Shown here piece after piece: positions 58,365 through 64,000 of a stretch of DNA of 64,000 nucleotides. Each line of letters begins with the position of its first letter. Position 1 is the first letter of the stretch. This stretch comes from Candidatus Saccharimonadota bacterium (GTDB taxonomy: Bacteria > Patescibacteriota > Saccharimonadia > Saccharimonadales > Saccharimonadaceae): NCBI GenBank assembly GCA_017536895.1, contig JAFWCN010000007.1, forward strand, positions 1 to 64,000, in the 5' to 3' direction. Position numbers and translations under genes: made by a program. The notes under the pieces were generated by a model. The model was not told the DNA's origin and ran no database searches. It worked only from the letters and a program-made list of their open reading frames with translations.

Positions 58365-61118
58365 ATGGCTAAAAAAGAGAAGAAGCCAAGCGACAAATTG
58401 GCGGATAAGACTGCGCTTACGAAATTTTTACAAGGTGTGTTTGGTGATGCGCAAAAAAGAGTTTTGAAAAGGCTCTGGAAGAAGGCGCAAGAGATTACTA
58501 AACTTGAGCCGAAATACGAGAAAATGTCGGACGATGAGCTAAAAGAGCAGACGGAGATTTTCAAGCATAAGATTAAAAAAGCTTTGAAGACGGCGCGAGC
58601 AGAAGAAGGTATTAATAAGAGCGGTAAAAAACGTCCACCAGTGGATGATACGAAGATTTTGAACGACATTTTGCCGGATGCGTTTGCGGTGGCGCGAGAA
58701 GCTTCAAAACGTATACTAGGACTTCGACCATATGACGTACAGCTGATTGGTGGTATGGTGCTTCACGAAGGTGCTGTAGCCGAGATGAAGACCGGTGAAG
58801 GTAAAACTCTTGTTGCGATGTTGCCGGCTTATCTTAATGGTTTGACTGGACGTGGCGTTCATGTGGTGACAGTGAACGATTATTTGGCACAACGTGATGC
58901 GGGTTGGAATGGGCCAATTTATGATTTTCTAGGTCTTTCAGTTGGTGTGATTATTAATGAAGCTTCGTTTATTTACGATGCGGAATATGAAAATGATGAG
59001 CATGACGATGAGAGATTCTCGCATTTGAAGCCTTGTACGAGAAAAGAGGCTTACGCGGCGGATATTACTTATGGGACTAATAATGAGTTTGGGTTTGATT
59101 ATTTGCGCGATAACATGACTTCGGAAGTACAATATCTCCGCCAGAGAGAGTTGAACTTTGCAATCGTGGATGAGGTAGATTCGATTTTGATTGATGAAGC
59201 GAGGACACCTCTCATTATTTCCGCGCCGGCTGGCGATAATCCGGAGCAGTACTATCAATTTGCGAAAGTAGCATCAAGACTCACGCCGGAGGATTACATC
59301 TTTGATGAGAAGCGCCGTTCGGTGACTTTGACCGATAAGGGAATTGAGAAGGTTCAGGACATTCTAGGGGTGGAAAACATTTATTCGACCAAGAATACAC
59401 CTTTAGTCTATCATCTAGAGCAGGCGATTCGGGCTGAAGTAGTATTTAAACGCGACAAAGATTATGTGGTGACGAATTCGGGTGAAGTGATTATTGTAGA
59501 TGAACATACTGGTCGTTTGATGCAGGGTCGTCGTTATAACGAAGGGCTTCACCAAGCAATTGAGGCGAAGGAAGGTGTAGCGGTTAAGCAGGAGTCAATG
59601 ACACTTGCGACAATTTCGTTCCAGAACTTTTTCCGCTTGTATAAGAAATTGTCTGGTATGACTGGTACGGCATTTACTGAGGCGGAAGAGTTCCAGCAGA
59701 TTTATGCGCTTGATGTAATCCAGATTCCACCGAATAAACCGATTATTCGTGTAGATAAGGACGATTTGATTTATAAAACAAAAGCAGCGAAGCTTAAAGC
59801 GATAGCAGAAGAGATTAAGAAATATCACGAAAAAGGCCAGCCGGTGCTGGTGGGTTCGGATTCGATTGCGAACAACGAAGAAATTGCGGCCTATCTTGAG
59901 CAATATGGTTTGCCGTATGAGATTTTGAACGCGAAGAATAACGAGCGGGAAGCAGCGATTATCGCTAAAGCCGGTGAAAAAGGCGCAATTACGCTTGCTA
60001 CTAACATGGCCGGTCGTGGTACTGATATCAAGCTAGGAGAGGGAGTGAAGGAATTAGGGGGTCTCGTAGTGATTGGCTCGGCGAGACACGACTCAAGGCG
60101 GGTTGATAACCAGCTAAGAGGTCGAGGCGGTCGTCAGGGTGATCCAGGTACAACACAGTTCTTTGTGTCTTGTGAAGATGATTTGATGCGAATTTTCCAA
60201 GGTGATAGAGTTAAAACCTTGATGACGCGACTAGGAGTAGATGAGGATATGCCAATTCAGACGAAGTCGATTTCGAAGACTCTTGAGGCGGCACAAAAAC
60301 GAATTGAAGGATTTAACTTTGATTCACGAAAAAACGTGGTGCAGTACGATAACGTAATTAATAGGCATCGTAAAGTAGTTTATTTGATGCGACGAAAGAT
60401 TTTGATGGGGGATGATATCTATCCGGAGATTAAAAGGTTGATGCGCGATGAAGTGAAGACCTTGACGGAGTTTTCATCGCGAGTTAATAAGCGGTTTGAT
60501 GAGGAGTTTAAGGCGGCGTTTCCGACTTTTGACGATGAGCTGATTCATGGAATTGGCTTAGTACGTAAGGAAAAAGATCGCGAGAAAATGGCACTTGAAG
60601 CGGTGGAGGAAGCCTATAAGGAACAAGAAGAGAAGTTTGGGGCGGAAACGATGCGAAAAGTTGAGCGCGAAGTGTATCTCAAGGTGCTTGATACTTTGTG
60701 GATGCAACACCTTGAAAATATGCAGCACCTGCGTGAAGGAATTCACTGGCGTTCAGTTGGCCAGAGAGATCCTTTGGTAGAATATCGTTCGGAGTCGCAG
60801 AAACTATTTGACGGTTTGCAGAGGAATTTGCGCGAAGAGGTATTGAAGATTTTGCTCTCAATTACTCCGGCGGAGGCTTCGGCTGACGATGTGACGGATG
60901 GTGAGGAATATGAATCTGAGCTCACTAAGATGGCTGAGTCACAAACTGAGCGGGGTGTGAACGAGATTTCTAAGGGTGAGAAGAATTTGGATAGTGAATT
61001 TAAGAAAAAATCTTCTGGTAAGGCAGTGCCAAAAAGGACTACAAGCCGGAAATCTGGGTCGAAGGCCAAGAAGTCGAAAGCTAAGAAGAAAAAGAAGGCT
61101 AATCGCAAGAAGAAATAG
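58365..61118 (+). CDS. secA: Preprotein translocase ATPase SecA
   Basis: SecA drives export of unfolded proteins through SecYEG. The 917-aa protein has the DEAD-motor signatures: Walker A 'EMKTGEGKTLVAMLPAYLNG' (about residues 140-159), 'VDEVDSILIDEARTPLIISA' (about 267-286) and 'TNMAGRGTDIKLGEG' (about 545-559). The preprotein cross-linking domain and the helical scaffold with 'WMQHLENMQHLREGIHWRSV' are also present. The C-terminus is a Lys/Arg/Ser-rich tail of about 45 residues with no Cys, so the usual SEC-C zinc motif is missing. TATAAT (about 58330) and AGGAG lie upstream. Confidence 0.96.
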   Translation: MAKKEKKPSDKLADKTALTKFLQGVFGDAQKRVLKRLWKKAQEITKLEPKYEKMSDDELKEQTEIFKHKIKKALKTARAEEGINKSGKKRPPVDDTKILNDILPDAFAVAREASKRILGLRPYDVQLIGGMVLHEGAVAEMKTGEGKTLVAMLPAYLNGLTGRGVHVVTVNDYLAQRDAGWNGPIYDFLGLSVGVIINEASFIYDAEYENDEHDDERFSHLKPCTRKEAYAADITYGTNNEFGFDYLRDNMTSEVQYLRQRELNFAIVDEVDSILIDEARTPLIISAPAGDNPEQYYQFAKVASRLTPEDYIFDEKRRSVTLTDKGIEKVQDILGVENIYSTKNTPLVYHLEQAIRAEVVFKRDKDYVVTNSGEVIIVDEHTGRLMQGRRYNEGLHQAIEAKEGVAVKQESMTLATISFQNFFRLYKKLSGMTGTAFTEAEEFQQIYALDVIQIPPNKPIIRVDKDDLIYKTKAAKLKAIAEEIKKYHEKGQPVLVGSDSIANNEEIAAYLEQYGLPYEILNAKNNEREAAIIAKAGEKGAITLATNMAGRGTDIKLGEGVKELGGLVVIGSARHDSRRVDNQLRGRGGRQGDPGTTQFFVSCEDDLMRIFQGDRVKTLMTRLGVDEDMPIQTKSISKTLEAAQKRIEGFNFDSRKNVVQYDNVINRHRKVVYLMRRKILMGDDIYPEIKRLMRDEVKTLTEFSSRVNKRFDEEFKAAFPTFDDELIHGIGLVRKEKDREKMALEAVEEAYKEQEEKFGAETMRKVEREVYLKVLDTLWMQHLENMQHLREGIHWRSVGQRDPLVEYRSESQKLFDGLQRNLREEVLKILLSITPAEASADDVTDGEEYESELTKMAESQTERGVNEISKGEKNLDSEFKKKSSGKAVPKRTTSRKSGSKAKKSKAKKKKKANRKKK

Positions 61119-61175
61119 CCCTAATACTAATATATTATACAATGATTATGTTTATTTGTCAACTCTAGGAGGTAA

Positions 61176-62447
61176 ATGAAACATTCAGTCGAGGAAATCA
61201 CACTAAAAAACGGGGCGAAGGGGTTGTTTATTGATATTCCTGGAGCTTCGGTGATGTCGACGAGGATTCAGTTTCGGGCGGGGATGCTTTATGCGAAGAA
61301 TAAAAACGTGTATGAAATCCCGCATGTAGTAGAGCATCTGGCGTTTGGCGCGAATGCGAAATACCGCGATGAGCAAGCTTTTGAGGCGGAGTTTACTAAA
61401 AATGGGGCGTATCATAATGCTTGGACTTCGGATATTTCGGTGTGTTATGAGACGGAATGCGCGGATTTTGAGTGGGAACGGATTATGGAGCTTCAACAGG
61501 TATCGATTTGCGAGCCGAGATTTAACGAGGAGGAGTTGAAATCAGAAAAGGCTAACGTGAAGTCGGAGCTTACTGGCTATATGAATGATTATTATCGGTT
61601 GCTATGGCCGCGCGTACAACAGGCGGTAGGTGAGGACGTGCTAGATTTGTCGCAGAGGCGAGATACGATTGCGAACATTGATCTCAAGGATATTCGTGAA
61701 CACTATCGAAGGACACACACAGCGAAAAACATGCGGTTTATTATTGCGGGGCGTTTGAAGGGTCGGAAGCATAAACTGGTAAAAATGCTGGAGGGGTGGA
61801 ATTTGAAAGAGGGGAAGGAATTTGAGATTCCTTTGGCCGAGCTACATTCGTCGGAGGCGGTGTCGATTAGAAGGAAAGATGCGTCGAATATTACGTTTGG
61901 ATTTTCGCTCGTGACACCACGACACTTGGAGCATTCAGAAGTGTTTGCGATGAGCTGTTTGAATCATATTCTGAACGGGACGACTAATTCGAAAATCTTC
62001 GGGGCGGCTCGGAAACGAGGACTAGTGTATGGGATGGGCTCTTCGATTGCTTCAAATGCGCATAATTCGTATTGGGATTTTGACGGGGAAGTAAATATTG
62101 AAAATGCAGAGGAATTATTTGAGTTGATTCAGACGGAGCTAATGAAGACTTTGAATGGCGAGATACTCGATATGGATTTCCTTGCGGCAAAATCGTACGC
62201 GATGGGTAGATTCCAGATGGGAGCGCAAACGGTGGGGCAAATTGCAGATTATTATGCGGATGGATTCTTCTCCAATGGTACGATTGAGAAATATGATAAT
62301 ATGCCAAATTTGATCAAGTCGATTGATAAATTCAGAATGATTGAACTCGCTAGGGAGTTTGCAGGAAGTGGTATAAAAGGATTTGCTGCGGTGTCTTCAG
62401 TTGAGAAGGCGTTTATCTCTGAACTTGAGAATAGATTAAACTTCTAA
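61176..62447 (+). CDS. M16 family zinc metallopeptidase
   Basis: The 423-aa protein of the insulinase/processing-peptidase type has the inverted zinc motif HxxEH as HVVEH in 'YEIPHVVEHLAFGANAKY' (about residues 49-53). A downstream Glu supplies the third ligand in 'EEELKSEKANVKSEL'. A C-terminal inactive half follows, giving a single two-domain protomer that probably dimerises. It may degrade peptides for amino acid supply or process exported proteins. AGGAGG precedes the ATG. Its 3' end sequence is duplicated in the downstream repeat region. Confidence 0.9.
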   Translation: MKHSVEEITLKNGAKGLFIDIPGASVMSTRIQFRAGMLYAKNKNVYEIPHVVEHLAFGANAKYRDEQAFEAEFTKNGAYHNAWTSDISVCYETECADFEWERIMELQQVSICEPRFNEEELKSEKANVKSELTGYMNDYYRLLWPRVQQAVGEDVLDLSQRRDTIANIDLKDIREHYRRTHTAKNMRFIIAGRLKGRKHKLVKMLEGWNLKEGKEFEIPLAELHSSEAVSIRRKDASNITFGFSLVTPRHLEHSEVFAMSCLNHILNGTTNSKIFGAARKRGLVYGMGSSIASNAHNSYWDFDGEVNIENAEELFELIQTELMKTLNGEILDMDFLAAKSYAMGRFQMGAQTVGQIADYYADGFFSNGTIEKYDNMPNLIKSIDKFRMIELAREFAGSGIKGFAAVSSVEKAFISELENRLNF

Positions 62448-62637
62448 TAAGCAATTTATTCGCTCATAATGGACTAAAATTCTAATAACCAATTTATTCG
62501 CTTGAGCTCACGCCATTGATAATTTTTACAACGGATTAGGCAGATTCGTACTTGTATTGCAGTACAAGATACTCATCTGTAACCGTTGTAAAAATTATAT
62601 TGGGTTCGCTCAAATGCTCATAAATTGGTTATTAGAA
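62442..62637. repeat. Direct repeat plus palindromic element F (type II)
   Basis: The end of the M16 gene (TTCTAATAAGCAATTTATTCGCTCA, 62442-62466) is repeated directly at 62480-62504 and again in inverted form at about 62608-62637. Inside are perfect 16-bp arms ATAATTTTTACAACGG (62519-62534) and CCGTTGTAAAAATTAT (62583-62598) around the hairpin CAGAT-TCGTA-CTTGTA-TTGCAG-TACAAG-ATACTC-ATCTG, the same design as element E. The remainder of the 309-bp gap is the promoter of the next gene. Confidence 0.82.
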
Positions 62638-62684
62638 ATTTAATCTGATTATTAAAAAACCAGAAAATAGTAATCTTACGATAC

Positions 62685-62742
62685 TTTACTTTTGTATAAA
62701 ACAGGTATATAATTTAGTATGAAAAGTATAACAAGTCATACT
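62685..62742 (+). promoter_or_regulatory. Promoter and dyad operator of the AbrB-ABC operon
   Basis: TTTACT (62685-62690), 17 bp, TATAAT (62708-62713). Just downstream AGTATGA (62716-62722) and TCATACT (62736-62742) form a dyad at about two helical turns spacing, a likely operator, possibly for the AbrB-like protein of the operon. Confidence 0.6.
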
Positions 62743-62756
62743 TTAAGGAGACATAT

Positions 62757-62960
62757 ATGAAAGACAAATTTATAGGTATTGCTAAAGTTGGAGAAAAAGG
62801 ACAGATAGTTATTCCAAAAGAAGCAAGAGAAATGTTTGATATTAAACCGGGTGATTCTATTATCGTTCTTTGTGATAAAGAAAAAGGGATTGCTTTATTA
62901 AAAGCAGATGCAATTGAAGATTTATCTGATAAAGTATTTCCAAAAGGAGATAATAAATAA
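62757..62960 (+). CDS. AbrB/SpoVT-type transcriptional regulator
   Basis: The 67-aa protein has the swapped-hairpin AbrB fold: 'GIAKVGEKGQIVIPKEAREM', then 'FDIKPGDSIIVLCDKEKGIA'. It probably controls its own operon through the dyad upstream. AAGGAG precedes the ATG. The stop overlaps the first base of the ABC ATPase gene. Codon choice is strongly A/T-biased compared with genes upstream of 62450. Confidence 0.9.
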   Translation: MKDKFIGIAKVGEKGQIVIPKEAREMFDIKPGDSIIVLCDKEKGIALLKADAIEDLSDKVFPKGDNK

Positions 62961-63682
62961 TGATTGCAATTAAAACAAAGAAGTTAACAAAAAAATATAA
63001 AGATAAAGTTGCTGTAAATAAAATTGATTTAACTATTAAACAGGGTGAATTATTTGCACTTTTAGGAGTAAATGGTGCTGGAAAAACAACTATAATTAAA
63101 ATGCTATCTGGTCTAATTCTTCCGACTTCTGGTGAGATCATAATAGAAAAAATGAATATGAAAAAAGAAGTTTTTAAAATAAAAGAAATCTTAAATGTAT
63201 CACCACAAGAAACTGCTATTGCACCAAATCTAACAGTAAAAGAAAATCTAGAATTTATGGCTGGAGTTTATCAAATAGAAGAAAAAGATAATAAGATTAG
63301 TGAGCTAATTAAACAGTTTAAACTTGAGGAGGTTTTAAATAAGAAAGCAAAAACCTTATCAGGTGGATGGCAAAGAAGAGTATCTATTGCGATAAGTCTT
63401 ATAAATGATCCAAAAATATTGTTTTTGGACGAACCTACATTAGGTTTAGATGTTATTGCTAGAAAAGAACTATGGAAAGTTATTAATTCATTAAAAGGTA
63501 TAATAACTATTATTTTAACAACTCATTATATGGAAGAAGCAGAAAGTTTGTCAGATAGAATTGGTATTATTTCAAACGGTAATCTTGTTGAAGTTGGAAC
63601 CTCTAAAGAACTTATTAAAAAGACTAAAACTAAAAGTTTTGAAGATGCTTTCGTATCTATTGCCACAGGAGGTGAATTATAA
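62960..63682 (+). CDS. ABC transporter ATP-binding protein
   Basis: The 240-aa ATPase has Walker A 'GVNGAGKTT' (about residues 35-43), the signature 'LSGGWQRRVSIA' (about 133-144), Walker B 'ILFLDEPTLGLD' and the H-loop 'LTTHYMEEAE'. The form is that of drug or lipid exporters of the ABC-2 type. It overlaps the following permease start by 1 nt. AT-rich codon usage matches the AbrB gene and the permease. Confidence 0.94.
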   Translation: MIAIKTKKLTKKYKDKVAVNKIDLTIKQGELFALLGVNGAGKTTIIKMLSGLILPTSGEIIIEKMNMKKEVFKIKEILNVSPQETAIAPNLTVKENLEFMAGVYQIEEKDNKISELIKQFKLEEVLNKKAKTLSGGWQRRVSIAISLINDPKILFLDEPTLGLDVIARKELWKVINSLKGIITIILTTHYMEEAESLSDRIGIISNGNLVEVGTSKELIKKTKTKSFEDAFVSIATGGEL

Positions 63683-64000
63683 TGAGAATGTTAAATTTTG
63701 CTAGAAGAAATTTTAAGGAATTAATTAGAGATCCTTTAAGTTTGGTATTTGAAATTGTATTACCAATATTTTTATTATTTATCTTTCAACAATTTAATAT
63801 TCCAGCAGAAAACTATAAATTAGAAAATTTTACACCTTCCATTATATTATTTGGATTTTCATTTATTACATTATTTACAGCTACATTAATTGCAAAGGAT
63901 AGAACTTCTTCATTTTTAATTAGACTTGGAACATCACCAATGAAATCCAGTGATTATATATTGGGATATATATTATCATTGTTACCAATAGTATTAATTC
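63682..64000 (+). CDS. ABC-2 type transporter permease (partial, runs off the window)
   Basis: The first 106 residues are visible: a short amphipathic N-terminus ('MRMLNFARRNFKELIRDPLS'), a first helix ('LVFEIVLPIFLLFIFQ', about 21-36), a second ('IILFGFSFITLFTATLI', about 53-70) and the start of a third. This is the typical ABC-2 permease opening. AGGAGGTG precedes the ATG. The partner ATPase lies just upstream. Confidence 0.9.
   Translation, partial: MRMLNFARRNFKELIRDPLSLVFEIVLPIFLLFIFQQFNIPAENYKLENFTPSIILFGFSFITLFTATLIAKDRTSSFLIRLGTSPMKSSDYILGYILSLLPIVLI

Noticed and set aside
1-64000. CRISPR arrays
   Set aside because: No regularly spaced direct repeats were seen; the repeats here are palindromic elements and a three-copy cassette repeat.

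Overview
The window looks like a piece of chromosome from a member of Candidatus Saccharibacteria (TM7, Patescibacteria/CPR). This is inferred from gene content and compactness, not from a database search. The signs are short versions of housekeeping enzymes (Pgi of about 374 aa, ProS of about 411 aa), tightly packed and often overlapping genes, no biosynthetic operons, a complete arginine deiminase (ADI) pathway, an extracytoplasmic FISUMP-type surface protein, and many promoters whose -10 box sits 6-7 nt before the ATG, so that mRNAs would be leaderless. Translation uses the standard code.

Layout. 0-0.6 kb: the 3' end of 23S rRNA, then 5S rRNA and a terminator. 0.6-10.2 kb: a small membrane protein, nusA and rnj (divergent, interlocked promoters), a 37-aa ORF with thioredoxin, tRNA-Pro, ftsH and an M1 aminopeptidase that carries an in-frame palindromic insertion. 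10.1-13.6 kb: a Fic toxin/antitoxin pair, proS and pgi. 13.6-18.3 kb: an accessory island bounded by inverted copies of a GC-rich repeat. It holds an unknown protein overlapping a PIN nuclease, a transglutaminase-like protein, a small protein and a Nudix hydrolase. 18.3-25.4 kb: tRNA-Leu, then carbamate kinase divergent from ornithine carbamoyltransferase, arginine deiminase and a YfcC-type carrier, followed by gpmI. Arginine would be converted to ornithine, CO2 and NH3 with one ATP. 25.4-42.7 kb: an AMP-forming ligase, galU, clpC-clpP under a perfect CIRCE operator, rnhA, tyrS, an RNA methylase (second in-frame palindromic insertion), rpmA, xseAB, hisS-glyS and several bitopic membrane proteins of one architectural type.

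42.7-46.9 kb: ppa, a cytosolic histidine kinase/response regulator/recO operon, a FISUMP surface protein broken by an in-frame TAA, tRNA-Val and tRNA-Lys. 47-51.3 kb: a second accessory region with a DUF1704-like metallopeptidase, an ADP-ribosyltransferase-like protein and a methyltransferase, separated by three degenerate direct repeats, the last ending in tRNA-Phe. 51.3-62.5 kb: rarA, a thiol oxidoreductase pair, a candidate ncRNA, a G5/transglycosylase-like protein, rsmA, serS, hpf, secA and an M16 peptidase. 62.6-64 kb: a markedly AT-rich AbrB-ABC transporter module, probably acquired, that runs off the end.

The most unusual theme is a set of about eight palindromic elements of 60-165 bp, found between genes and in frame inside two genes. 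Each has a related, covarying hairpin core, but arms that are inverted copies of local sequence. They resemble Rickettsia palindromic elements in behaviour but have locus-specific arms. A second theme is a group of candidate host-interaction enzymes (transglutaminase-like, HExxxH metallopeptidase, ART-like) sitting in the accessory regions.
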